From: Eutrigla gurnardus
Taxonomy: Eukaryota > Chordata > Actinopteri > Perciformes > Triglidae
Assembly: GCA_963514095.1 (NCBI GenBank)
Contig: OY741265.1
Span: 536,501 to 600,500 of the forward strand
Reading direction: 5' to 3'
DNA: 64,000 bases
Shown here: positions 34,526-52,416 of the stretch, one piece after another
Layout: every line of letters begins with the position of its first letter
Position numbering within the stretch: the first letter of the stretch is position 1
Program-made: the position numbers and the translations under genes
Notes under the pieces: generated by a model
Told to the model about the DNA's origin: nothing
Databases searched by the model: none
The model's input: the letters and a program-made list of their open reading frames with translations, nothing else

Positions 34526-35995
34526 CAGATGAAGGCGTGAACCTGTGATTGGCGGCAGCAGGTCTGTGACTCTGAGCCAAGTGTGATGTCATCGTGAGAA
34601 ACTGCTCATCAGCGCTGCTTCATCACATAAAAGCAGCTAAACACGGTCGCCGTGGCAACCTGATGACAGATCTGGGTTTGTTGTGTCAGATTCCTTCCTG
34701 TCATCGTCACAGCTGTTCTCACAACGCCAACCTGCTTCCACACACGACTGGAATATTACAACAACAATTATTACACATTCTTCATTACACACTTTCTTGC
34801 TCATATTTGACCTGTGTGTTTTAGTGTTGTTTTTTTTAATGGTTTTTAACTTAACTTCTGGCTAAGGGACAACAGTTGAAAATTAGCCTTTTGGCTAACA
34901 TTGGCACATTTACAGTGATGCTGATTCAGGTGCACTGTCCCTGCAAATAAAATTAACTCAAACTTACCATGAAACTTCCCTTAATAATAAAGACAAATCC
35001 TTTTTTGTGTTTTTTTAGAAGAAACATCAGGTGAATATGGATAAGATAAAAATGGTATCACCCAGTTAATTACTTATGTTAAAATGTTTAAGTCCTTATC
35101 GTGGTGAGTGGTAGAGTGAACAGCTGATTGTTGTTACTCATAAGTTAATGATATGTAAAAATGTGTGCATGTTATGAACAGACACTGTGTCGTATCGATA
35201 CCGGCGATCAGCAGCAGCACAAGGTTTCCGCTGGTGTCGGCCTCTCCGAGCGGCTGCTTCATGCTTCATGATCCTGATATTAATGTTGCAACTTCCTGTT
35301 GAATGTGAAACGGAATCGAAGCGTCTGATTGGATAAAGGAGTGCTCAGCTGTGTGCAGACCTTTGATCTCTCTTATAATTATTCTGCAGTAACATTTTAA
35401 TATCACTCCTCCAAACTTATCTTCACCAAAAAGAAAGTATTTTATTATCAGAACGTTTTAGTTCCAACACGTCTTATCTTTTAGTGTTCGAGCCTTGTTT
35501 CATTTTTAGATTGGTTTTATTTCTATTTGAACTTGTATTGTTGAACTTTTTAATCTCGTCTTTTATGTTTCTATCTTTCAACCACGTGAAGCACTTTGTA
35601 ACTTTGTTTTAACAGAAACCTGAACCTGAGGAAGCAGCTTCAAACATCTGAGTCCTTCATAGCTCCAGTAATAACATGTTGTAGAAACCAGGCGATGACT
35701 GATAACAGACTCCTCATAATGAAAGGAATGCAACATCTGGACTGTTCACGATAAACATTTAGAAGAAACGTCAGGTGAATATAATAATAAACCCAGAGGA
35801 AGACTGAAATAAGAAAATGTAAGAAAACGAGTTCTAATCACATTAACTCTGTGACGTGTAAGTGAAGTAACAGCTGGATGTTTATTTCTGGTGTGATTAT
35901 TATTATCTCTCGTGTTGCTTCTCTGCGATACATCAGACAATAATGTCTTTTCTTTCAGCGACTAATTATCCTGCATGTATTTTTAGAGAGGCCTT
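34526..35995. other. Intergenic, no gene recognised
   Basis: AT-rich sequence. A GAAGCACTTTGTAACTTTG block at 35588-35606 resembles a worn retroposon 3' end. No exon supported. Confidence 0.45.
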
Positions 35996-38902
35996 AAGGA
36001 ACCCCAGTAGAACACCTTCCATCCCCCATAGAACACCATCCATCCCCCGTAGAACACCATCCATCCCCGTAGAACACCTTCCATCCCCAGTAGAACACCT
36101 TCCATCCCCCATAGAACACCATCCATCCCCGTAGAACACCTTCCATCCCTGTAGAACACCTTCCATCCCCAGTAGAACACCTTCCATCCCCATAGAACAC
36201 CATCCATCCCCGTAGAACACCTTCCATCCCCATAGAACACCTTCCATCCGCCGTAGAACATCTTCCATCCCCGTAGAACACCTTCCATCCCCCGTAGAAC
36301 ATCTTCCATCCCCGTAGAACACCTTCCATCCCCATAGAACACCATCAATCCCCTGTAGAACACCATCCATCCCCGTAGAACACCTCCCATCCCCCGTAGA
36401 ACATCTTCCATCCCCGTAGAACACCTTCCATCCCCCGTAGAACATCTTCCATCCCCGTAGAACACCTTCCATCCCCATAGAACACCATCCATCCCCCGTA
36501 GAACACCATCCATCCCCGTAGAACACCTTCCATCCCCCATAGAACACCTTCCATCACCCATAGAACACCATCCATCCCTGGTAGAACATCTTCCATCCCT
36601 GTAGAACACCTTCCATCCCCATAGAACACCATCCATCCCCGTAGAACACCATCCATCCCCGTAGAACACCATCCATCCCCCATAGAACACCTTCCATCCC
36701 CCATAGAACACCATCCATCCCCATAGAACACCATCCATCCCCGTAGAACACCATCCATCCCCCATAGAACACCTTCCATCCCCCATAGAACACCATCCAT
36801 CCCGCGTAGAACACCTACCATCCCCCATAGAACACCATCCATCCCTGTAGAACACCTTCCATCCCCCGTAGAACACCATCCATCCCCGTAGAACACCTTC
36901 CATCCCCAGTAGAACACCTTCCATCCCCCATAGAACACCATCCATCCCCGTAGAACACCTTCCATCCCTGTAGAACACCTTCCATCCGCAGTAGAACACC
37001 TTCCATCCCCATAGAACACCATCCATCCCCGTAGAACACCTTCCATCCCCATAGAACACCTTCCATCCGCCGTAGAACATCTTCCATCCCCGTAGAACAC
37101 CTTCCATCCCCCGTAGAACATCTTCCATCCCCGTAGAACACCTTCCATCCCCATAGAACACCATCAATCCCCTGTAGAACACCATCCATCCCCGTAGAAC
37201 ACCTCCCATCCCCCGTAGAACATCTTCCATCCCCGTAGAACACCTTCCATCCCCCGTAGAACATCTTCCATCCCCGTAGAACACCTTCCATCCCCATAGA
37301 ACACCATCCATCCCCCGTAGAACACCATCCATCCCCGTAGAACACCTTCCATCCCCCATAGAACACCTTCCATCACCCATAGAACACCATCCATCCCTGG
37401 TAGAACATCTTCCATCCCTGTAGAACACCTTCCATCCCCATAGAACACCATCCATCCCCGTAGAACACCATCCATCCCCGTAGAACACCATCCATCCCCC
37501 ATAGAACACCTTCCATCCCCCATAGAACACCATCCATCCCCATAGAACACCATCCATCCCCGTAGAACACCATCCATCCCCCATAGAACACCTTCCATCC
37601 CCCATAGAACACCATCCATCCCGCGTAGAACACCTACCATCCCCCATAGAACACCATCCATCCCTGTAGAACACCTTCCATCCCCCGTAGAACATCTTTC
37701 ATCCCCCGTAGAACACCGTCCATCCCCGTAGAACACCATCCATCCCCGTAGAACACCATCCATCCCCCATAGAACACCTTCCATCCCCCATAGAACACCA
37801 TCCATCCCCCGTAGAACATCTTCCATCCCTGTAGAACACCTTCCATCCCCATAGAACACCATCCATCCCCGTAGAACACCATCCATCCCCCATAGAACAC
37901 CTTCCATCCCCATAGAATACCATCCATCCCCGTAGAACACCTTCCATCCCCGTAGAACACCATCCATCCCCGTAGAACACCATACATCACGTAGAACACC
38001 TTCCATCCCCCAAAGAACACCATCCATCCCCATAGAACACCATCCATCCCTGTAGAACACCAAACATCACGTAGAACACCTTTCATCCCCCATAGAACAC
38101 CTTCCATCCCCCATAGAACACCATCCATCCCCGTAGAACACCATCCATCCCCGTAGAACACCTTCCATCCCCCATAGAACACCATACATCACGTAGAACA
38201 CCATCCATCCCCGTAGAACACCATCCATCCCCGTAGAACACCTTCCATCCCCATAGAACACCATCCATCCCCGTGGAACACCATCCATCCCTGTAGAACA
38301 CCTTCCATCCCCCATAGAACACCATCCATCCCCATAGAACACCATCCATCCCCGTAGAACACCAAACATCACGTAGAACACCTTTCATCCCCCATAGAAC
38401 ACCATCCATCCCCATAGAACACCATCCATCCCCGTGGAACACCATCCATCCCTGTAGAACACCTTCCATCCCCCATAGAACACCATCCATCCCCGTAGAA
38501 CACCTTCCATCCCCATAGAACACCATCCATCCCTGTAGAACACCAAACATCACGTAGAACACCTTTCATCCCCCATAGAACACCTTCCATCCCCCCATAG
38601 AACACCATCCATCCCCGTAGAACACCATCCATTCCCCGTAGAACACCTTCCATCCCCCCATAGAACACCATACATCACGTAGAACACCATCCATCCCCGT
38701 AGAACACCCATCCATCCCCGTAGAACACCTTCCATCCCCATAGAACACCATCCATCCCCGTAGAACACCATCCATCCCCGTAGAACACCTTCCATCCTCC
38801 ATAGAACACCATCCATCCCCATAGAACACCATCCATCCCCGTAGAACACCAAACATCACGTAGAACACCTTTCATCCCCCATAGAACACCTTCCATCCCC
38901 CA
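35996..38902. repeat. 2.9 kb minisatellite of about 20-bp units, broken by assembly gap
   Basis: Some 145 copies of CCATCCCCGTAGAACACCTT and variants (GTAG/ATAG; CCATC/TTCCATC). A higher-order 819-bp block is tandemly duplicated: CATCAATCCCC at 36343 recurs at 37162, and CCCCAGTAGAACACC at 36085 recurs at 36904. Toward the right, a CCAAACATCACGTAG variant marks secondary blocks (near 38060, 38361, 38542, 38850). The long minus-strand frames (570, 299, 269 residues, G-W-x-V-F-Y repeats) are array translations. The array runs into the N gap, so its true length is unknown. Confidence 0.95.
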
Positions 38903-39102
38903 NNNNNNNNNNNNNNNNNNNNNNNNNNNNNNNNNNNNNNNNNNNNNNNNNNNNNNNNNNNNNNNNNNNNNNNNNNNNNNNNNNNNNNNNNNNNNNNNNN
39001 NNNNNNNNNNNNNNNNNNNNNNNNNNNNNNNNNNNNNNNNNNNNNNNNNNNNNNNNNNNNNNNNNNNNNNNNNNNNNNNNNNNNNNNNNNNNNNNNNNNN
39101 NN
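38903..39102. other. Assembly gap (200 N)
   Basis: Exactly 200 N, probably a placeholder of undefined length, at the right edge of the minisatellite. Confidence 0.98.
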
Positions 39103-39524
39103 GTGGTTACACTCCTGGGACGGTGAGTATCGCCGTGGTTACTCGTGTACTCGTCTGCCCCCCCAGAGCTCACTGGTCTCTGATGAAACAGGGACTCTGC
39201 TGTAGCATCAGGATCCTCTTCACTGACAGGTTAACAGTTCACTCAGCAGATCTCTCCGTGGATCTCTGGATCTGTGAGAATTGAAATAAAGTCTGTTTGA
39301 TCCTCTTATCGTCATCGGAGGCTGAATCGTATCGTTTGCTGCATGATAGTGATTATCAGCTGATTCATTCTCTTCGCTTGTTGCACATTTATCTCCAACG
39401 AATCACAAACGGATCAGCAGAGAATGTTATGAACTTGTTGACTTTGATTTGACATTTGAAGATATGCTAATTGCTGTTAGCCAGCGATTAGCATATCTTC
39501 AGCTGCATGACAGCTAACATGACA
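39103..39524. other. Spacer, nothing recognised
   Basis: Ordinary sequence after the gap. A GCATATCTTCAGCTG block near 39490 is an inverted relative of GAAGATATGC at 39459. Confidence 0.4.
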
Positions 39525-39582
39525 GCGTAGCATGACAGCGTAGCATGACAGTGTAGCATGACAGCGTAGCATGCCAGCATAG
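39520..39582. repeat. 13-bp tandem repeat (TAGCATGACAGCG)n
   Basis: Five near-identical copies of TAGCATGACAGCG. Confidence 0.9.
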
Positions 39583-39669
39583 CGTAGCTCTTGTGAATGA
39601 CAGCTGCCCTCGGTTGACCTTCGTACGTGACGACGAGGAAGCCTCGAGGTTACGTTTACATTGGGGGGG

Positions 39670-39926
39670 GGGGGGGTTTAGCTCAGGAGGTAGAGCGCGT
39701 TGGCTGGCAACCGCAAGATTGCCGGTTCGATCCCCGGCTCCTCAAAGCTGAGTGCCTGGTGTCCCTGAGCAAGACACCTCACCCTAATTGCTCCTGCCGA
39801 GCTGGCTGTCGCCCTGCGTGGTTGACTCCGCCGTCGGTGTGTGAATGTGTGAATGAATGGGTGATTGTCAGTCATTACTGTAAAGTGCTTTGGAGAAAAG
39901 CGCTATATAAATGAGGCCATTTTACA
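39670..39926 (+). mobile_element. tRNA-derived SINE
   Basis: The head has a polymerase III A box (TTTAGCTCAGGAGGTAGAGC) and a B box (GGTTCGATCCC) about 33 nt downstream, as in a tRNA. It is followed by a conserved fish SINE body (GTGTGTGAATGTGTGAATG) and a 3' end shared with LINEs (GTAAAGTGCTTTGGAGAAAA, then GCGCTATATAAATGAG). The tRNA-like part does not fold into a complete cloverleaf, so it is not a tRNA gene. Frames 39627-39914 and 39678-39875 are shadows of it. Confidence 0.85.
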
Positions 39927-41020
39927 TTGGTCTCCTGGGTGAAAGTCCTGTGTTTGAACACATCCAGAGGCCCGGTCTGCAGCCCCCCCACCTACCAGTG
40001 CCCCGGGGTCTCTGTGAGGAGGTCAGGGTGCAGCGTAAACCACATGGTGTGTGTGTGTGTGTGATGTTGCTGTATTTTTATCGAAGCAGTCGCTCGCTTT
40101 CCAACACGGGCTTTATTTGCTGTGGGGCACAAAGATAAACCTTATCTAATCTAATCCTCTTTGCTTCACTTAATCTTTACTGTGCTGCTTCATACAGGAC
40201 TGTGTGTGTGTGTGTGTGTGTGCGTGCGTGTGTGTGTGCGTGCGTGTGTGTATGTGTTGCTATAAGAGGTTTTAAGGTTTTGAACAACTGCTGTAAGGCC
40301 TCTATAACTACACGAGCCTCTTTAACCCACCTGACCACATCACCGACCGGTTGGGAGGAAGTTCCCTCTCGTGACTCTGCGTTTTATCGCCGAATGTAAC
40401 TGTGACGCTGCAGTTTATCACCTAAAGAGTGAGTGTTAAGTCCTGCTGATGTCATGACTGGAAGGTCAAAGACCAAACTAAGTTGATTACACGAAGAAAA
40501 GTGAAATGTTACGTGAAAAGAAAACCCTCTACTTTCTGTGTAAAACTGTGTTTTTGTTCTTTTACATCATAAAAGAACTCCTTTGAGATAAAACACTTTA
40601 AACATCTAAAGTCCCGTGACCTGCAGCACAAACGTCTTCTAGTTTTCATTTCAAATCATTGTAAATTGTTTCCACAATTTGACGCCTTCGAACGTCTCTT
40701 TCTGTGATCGCCCTCCTCCTCGTCTCGTCCAAGGTCGTCCAAGGTCGTCGTGTGACGCTCGGAGGGCGACGCAGCAGGGCTTCCTCCCACCGCCATAAGA
40801 GCGACACCTCGGAGCTCTTATGTAACTGACTCATCATCCCAGCAGGGAGGAGGAGATCCTGGTCCTGGTCCTGGTCTGTTTGGCCAAAAAAAACATGACG
40901 CCTGGCAAGTCGACATAAAAGAGAGGAAGGATGAAAGAAGAAAGACAGATGTGCAGACGGACAGACAGACAGAGAGACAGGCGGGAAGCTGGTCTCAGAG
41001 ATAAAAACCCACTGGACACT
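39927..41020. other. Intergenic with GT tract
   Basis: (GT)n with GC interruptions at 40201-40254. No exon supported. Confidence 0.45.
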
Positions 41021-42975
41021 CCCCTGCCTCCCTCTCTCCCCTGCCTCCTCTCTCCCCCTGCATCCCTCTCTTCCCTGCCCCCCTCTATCCCCCCTGCCTC
41101 CTTTCTCCCCCCTGCCTCCTTTCTCACCCCTGCCTCCCTCTCTTCCCTGCCCCCCTCTCTCCCCCCTGCCTCCTTTCTCACCCCTGCCTCCCTCTCTTCC
41201 CTGCCCCCCTCTCTCCCCCCTGCCTCCTTTCTCACCCCTGCCTCCTTTCTCACCCCTGCCTCCCTCTCTCCCCTGCCACCTCTCTCCCCCTGCCTCCCTC
41301 TCTGCCCCCCTCTCTCCCCCTGCCTCCCTCTCTCCCCCTGCCTCCTCTCTCTCCCCCTGCCTCCCTCTCCCCCCTGCCTCCTCTCTCCCCCTGCCTCCTT
41401 TCTCCCCCCTGCCTCCTCTCTCCCCCTGCCTCCCTCTCTCCCCTGCCTCCTCTCTCCCCCTGCCTCCCTCTCTCCCCTGCCCCCTCTCTGCCCCCCTCTC
41501 TCCCCCTGCCTCCCTCTCTCCCCCTGCCTCCTCTCTCTCCCCCTGCCTCCCTCTCCCCCCTGCCTCCTCTCTCCCCCTGCCTCCTTTCTCCCCCCTGCCT
41601 CCTCTCTCCCCCTGCCTCCTTCTCCCCCTTGCCTCCTCCCTCCCCCTGCCTCCCTCTCTCCCCTGCCTCCTCTCTCTCCCCCTGCCTCCTCTCTCTCCCC
41701 CTGCCTCCCTCTCCCCCCTGCCTCCTCTCTCTCCCCCTGCCTCCTCTCTCTCCCCCTGCCTCCTTTCTCCCCCCTGCCTCCTCTCTCCCCCTGCCTCCTT
41801 TCTCCCCCCCTGCCTCCTCTCTCCCCCTGCCTCCCTCTCTCCCCTGCCTCCTTTCTCACCCCTGCCTCCCTCTCTCCCCTGCCCCCTCTCTCCCCCTGCC
41901 CCCCTCTCCCCCCTGCCTCCTCTCTCCCCCTGCCTCCTTTCTCCCCCCTGCCTCCTCTCTCCCCCTGCCTCCCTCTCTCCCCTGCTTCCTCTCTCCCCCT
42001 GCCTCCCTCTCTCCCCTGCCCCCTCTCTGCCCCCCTCTCTCCCCCTGCCTCCCTCTCTCCCCCTGCCTCCTCTCTCTCCCCCTGCCTCCCTCTCCCCCCT
42101 GCCTCCTTTCTCCCCCTGCCTCCTCTCTCCCCCTGCCTCCCTCTCTCCCCTGCCTCCTTTCTCACCCCTGCCTCCCTCTCTCCCCTGCCCCCCTCTCTCC
42201 CCCTGCCTCCTTTCTCCCCCCTGCCTCCTCTCTCCCCCTGCCTCCCTCTCTCCCCTGCCTCCTTTCTCACCCCTGCCTCCCTCTCTCCCCTGCCTCCTCT
42301 CTCCCCCTGCCTCCCTCTCTCCCCTGCCTCCTTTCTCACCCCTGCCTCCCTCTCTCCCCTGCCTCCTCTCTCCCCCTGCCTCCCTCTCTCCCCTGCCCCC
42401 TCTCTGCCCCCCTCTCTCCCCCTGCCTCCCTCTCTCCCCCTGCCTCCTCTCTCTCCCCCTGCCTCCCTCTCCCCCCTGCCTCCTTTCTCCCCCTGCCTCC
42501 TCTCTCCCCCTGCCTCCCTCTCTCCCCTGCCTCCTTTCTCACCCCTGCCTCCCTCTCTCCCCTGCCCCCCTCTCTCCCCCTGCCTCCTTTCTCCCCCCTG
42601 CCTCCTCTCTCCCCCTGCCTCCCTCTCCCCCCTGCCTCCTTTCTCCCCCTGCCTCCTCTCTCCCCCTGCCTCCCTCTCTCCCCTGCCTCCTTTCTCACCC
42701 CTGCCTCCCTCTCTCCCCTGCCCCCCTCTCTCCCCCTGCCTCCTTTCTCCCCCCTGCCTCCTCTCTCCCCCTGCCTCCCTCTCTCCCCTGCCTCCTTCCT
42801 CACCCCTGCCTCCCTCTCTCCCCTGCCCCCTCTCTCCCCCTGCCCCCCTCTCTCCCCCTGCCTCCTTTCTCCCCCCTGCCTCCCCATCTGTCCCCCCTGC
42901 CTGCTTTCTCCCCCTGTGCCTCCTCTCTCCCCCTGCATCCCCCCCCCCCCCCCCCCCCCCCTGCCTCCCCCCTGC
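41021..42975. repeat. 1.95 kb polypyrimidine minisatellite
   Basis: Tandem CCCTGCCTCCTCTCTCCC-type units of 17-20 bp, almost free of A and with G only in CTGCC. It ends in about 26 C (near 42936-42961). Several larger blocks (CTTTCTCACCCCTGCC variants) recur, indicating higher-order duplication. The frames of 704-781 residues on either strand (P-L-S repeats; G-E-R-G repeats) come from the array having no stop codons. Confidence 0.95.
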
Positions 42976-43820
42976 AGCTACAGGGAGACCATCTGGGAGA
43001 AGGGATTGTTTCTGCAGAGGAGCGGCGGTGCCAGCTTCCTCCTGACTGATCTGGGATCTGGAAAGGCCGGCTCCCCCGGCTTCCAACACAATAAAGAGAA
43101 TGGATGAATGTTGCCATTGTGATTGTGTTGCATCTCTGGGGGGGAGATGAAACAGGAAGTAGCTCCCGTTAACCGCCATCGACTTCCTGCTACATCGAAA
43201 TGAAAGTAAAGCAGATAAAAAGCCTCTGAAGGTGAAGGAGGAGAAGTAGGAGTGATTCAGAAGGATAGAGAGAGGAGGAGGTGTGAATGCGTGTGTGTAT
43301 CAGTGAGTAATGTCATCATTATCTCGGTCTGAGTAACAAATAATCATAAATAATACATATGCACCTGAACATATCTTCCTATCTCTGATCCTCTGAGGAC
43401 GACTGGTTATCTTCAGGGTTATTAAACACACCATGATACGATACTGGAACGTCAGCTCATTTGTCTTGTCCAGAAGGTTTTACAGCTGCAGCATCAGCAG
43501 GAGGCTCACCTGGACCCGATCCTCCCTGTGTGATGGAGGGAGCCTGCCCCCTGCTGCACGCACTGTGTAATTACACACACACACATCTGGAGCAAGCTGC
43601 AGTAATAGAGCTGCTATAATAGAGAACTATTGATCAATGATGGCTCCCTCCAGGGGGGAAACATTTGTCTTAAATTGACCACTTTATATATTCCTCTTTA
43701 TATATTCATCTAACAAACCACTCTAGTTCTAAATCTAATAAAAAGAAATCCTTAAATGAATAAATGAAGTGGAAAAAAACAAACGTTCAAAACAATATAG
43801 ATCGAGTTTTGTTCATTATT
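42976..43820. other. Intergenic, no gene recognised
   Basis: Ordinary sequence upstream of nicn1; no exon recognised. Confidence 0.45.
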
Positions 43821-43889
43821 AAGATCTTTGTAACAGTGTTTTGAATGGTGCTATATAAATATAGCGTCTTCTTGTTCTTTAAATTACCA

Positions 43890-43942
<53 letters not shown>
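43821..43942 (+). mobile_element. LINE 3' tail with (ATT)17
   Basis: TTTGAATGGTGCTATATAAA, a typical L2-like 3' end, leads after about 30 nt into a pure ATT trinucleotide tract (43891-43942). Only the tail remains. Poly-I and poly-N frames here are artefacts. Confidence 0.55.
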
Positions 43943-43945
<3 letters not shown>

Positions 43946-44297
43946 CCGTAAATCTGTGCAGAAGCACATAAAGCCTGTTCACCATGTTTGGGACTTTCTT
44001 CCAGAGGCCGGCTGGAGGAAAAGGTCTTTGCCTTTCTCTGAACACTCTAGTTCTCCTAAGAGACCCGATCCAGGATCCACTGAGCTCCACTGAGCTCCAC
44101 TCGATCTTAGTTATCTCAGGACTAAACTTTGAGCAGGACTAGAACAGGATCATGATTTTCCGAGTCAATAATCATTAAAATTCAATTCCTGATCATCACG
44201 TGTCGATACATGCGCAGTAACAGAGGCGGTCACGTGTATCCACCCAGGCTCAGGAGGAGACATCCAGCGGAGCTACTGGCCCTTTAAGACGCTCACT
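43943..44297. other. nicn1 upstream region
   Basis: Unique sequence becoming CpG-rich toward 44200. Includes CACGTG-type E-box cores at about 44198 and 44231. No other gene visible on either strand, so a divergent partner is not supported within this window. Confidence 0.4.
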
Positions 44298-44330
44298 GTC
44301 GCCTTGGTTACAGTCCGGAAGTGACAGAGC
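44298..44330 (+). promoter_or_regulatory. nicn1 core promoter motifs (X-box-like and ETS)
   Basis: GTCGCCTTGGTTAC (44298-44311) is an imperfect X-box (RFX site). CCGGAAGT (44315-44322) is a consensus ETS/GABP site, a common driver of TATA-less housekeeping promoters. Both lie 100-130 bp upstream of the first splice donor in CpG-rich DNA, with no TATA box. Nicolin-1 co-purifies with the tubulin polyglutamylase complex, and RFX factors control ciliary genes, so the X-box is plausible but unproven. Confidence 0.5.
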
Positions 44331-44426
44331 GTCTCCTGCGTTAGCATGCCAACAACATAGCGACTTCAAGTGTTACCGTCTCGCTGTCCTTCGCACAGAG
44401 CGTCGCCCCCTCCGGGACGAGGAAAG
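44331..44426 (+). other. nicn1 non-coding exon 1 (5' UTR)
   Basis: The CpG-rich segment after the ETS site ends in GGAAAG followed by GTGAGT, a strong splice donor, at 44426/44427. The next acceptor is TTCCAG ending at 45143, three bases before the start codon. The transcription start is not determined by sequence; the left limit is approximate. Confidence 0.5.
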
Positions 44427-44624
44427 GTGAGTCTACTGAACGAGCTCCGCGTCGCTCCGAGGACTCACTTCACCCACGAACCGAGGCCGTTATCCGGCTT
44501 CTGCCGCTAGCTTCCGCGCTAGCTTCAGCTGCTAGCTTCCGCAGTAGCTCTCCATATTTGAGGGACTGAAACCAGCATTTTCTGACATTTCTTTATGAAA
44601 AATGCCTTTTGATGATGAACAGAT

Positions 44625-44905
44625 GATGAAAATAGTTGGTGATTATATTTCTGTGGATCTGTTAGTGGAATTAGTTTTCCTTTCATTTGTGGTCCTTCTG
44701 TAAAAAGCTGTCTCCAAACATCATGTTGGTTGTTTAATGTGATGAACAAGTGACATAATAAGTAGACTGAATACTGACCATTGGATTGATACAAATATGG
44801 AGTTTACCACAGCTGGAAGGTGCTGGAAAAGCATGGAAATTTACCCTGAAATGCTTGAAAAGTGCTTGAATGTGACTCTGGAAAAGGTGGAGACCCTGGA
44901 ATTCT
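44625..44905 (+). repeat. Dispersed repeat in nicn1 first intron
   Basis: Contains AGTTGGTGATTATATTTCTG, GTGGTCCTTCTGTAAAAAGC and TGGAAGGTGCTGGAAAAGC. The same sequence, about 90% alike by eye, occurs at 46110-46402 in the next intron. Confidence 0.7.
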
Positions 44906-45146
44906 GAGTTTTTTTACAGTCTCATTCGGATCTGTATAAATCAGCAGTCCAGTCAGCTGCAACAACAACCTGGGGACTGCAGATGCAAATTAGCCTAAGG
45001 CTAACTCTGGTGCAATGCATCAAATGTTTACATTTATGTTTTTAATTGCACATGGTCCCTTTCAAATACAAATCAAATCAATCAACAGTTTAAATGTCGG
45101 CAGGCTGTGTGTTTTAAATCGAGCGTCCCTCGTTGGGTTCCAGGAG

Positions 45147-51602
<6,456 letters not shown>

Positions 51603-52262
51603 TGCCGCCACCGCCGCGCTGACGCGGAGCTCAGTCGTCATGGCAACACATGGAGAAACTAGAACAGTGAACATGATTTCTTTTTAATGATCATAAGCTT
51701 TCAACCGAAGTGTTGCAGTTATTTATTGATGTAAAATGGATTGTCATGGAGACCTGTACACCTGTAACCATTCACACCTGTAGACCTGTACACCTGTAAC
51801 CATTCACACCTGTAGACCTGTACACCTGGAACCATTCACACCTGTACACCTGGAACCATTCACACCTGTAGACCTGTACATCTGTAACCATTCACACCTG
51901 GAACCATTCACACCTGTAGACCTGTACACCTGTAACCATTCACACCTGTAGACCTGTACACCTGTAACCATTCACACCTGTACACCTGGAACCATTCACA
52001 CCTGTAGACCTGTACACCTGTAACCATTCACACCTGTAGACCTGTACACCTGGAACCATTCACACCTGTAGACCTGTACAGCTGGAACCATTCATACCTG
52101 TAGACCTGTACACCTGGAACCATTCACACCTGTAGACCTGTACACCTGGAACAGCTGTTTTAATTCAGGACGCTTGGTTCCCTTCACATATGATTCATAT
52201 TTTCACCATTCAGTATTTCATCGAAACACGTCACTTGGTTCACGTCCACACATGGCAATAAA
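51603..52262 (+). other. nicn1 3' UTR with poly(A) signal
   Basis: Follows the TGA at 51600-51602. AATAAA at 52257-52262 is followed by a GT/T-rich stretch (TTTGTGTTCT), a plausible cleavage signal. An alternative ATTAAA lies at about 52435. Confidence 0.6.
51755..52150. repeat. 32-bp minisatellite in nicn1 3' UTR
   Basis: Twelve or so units of CACCTGTAGACCTGTACACC followed by TG(T/G)AACCATTCA, some shortened. Confidence 0.9.
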
Positions 52263-52347
52263 AGAGGCAAATCTGCATTTGTGTTCTAAAGGTTCTTTTA
52301 TTGTTTTAGTTTTCAAAGATTGTGAAGTTATCATTACAGTAAATGTT

Positions 52348-52416
<69 letters not shown>

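Noticed and set aside
35983..38896. Long minus-strand frames of up to 570 residues with G-W-x-V-F-Y repeats
   Set aside because: They are translations of a 20-bp minisatellite without stop codons; several frames are open at once and run into an assembly gap.
39670..39740. Functional tRNA gene
   Set aside because: A and B boxes are present but the acceptor and anticodon stems do not form, and a SINE body follows.
40834..43179. Frames of 781 and 704 residues on opposite strands
   Set aside because: Both come from the CT-rich array; composition is P/L/S or G/E/R only, with no domain and simultaneous openness of several frames.
44331..45146. A divergent gene sharing the nicn1 CpG-rich promoter
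   Set aside because: No exon or donor on the minus strand upstream within the visible sequence.
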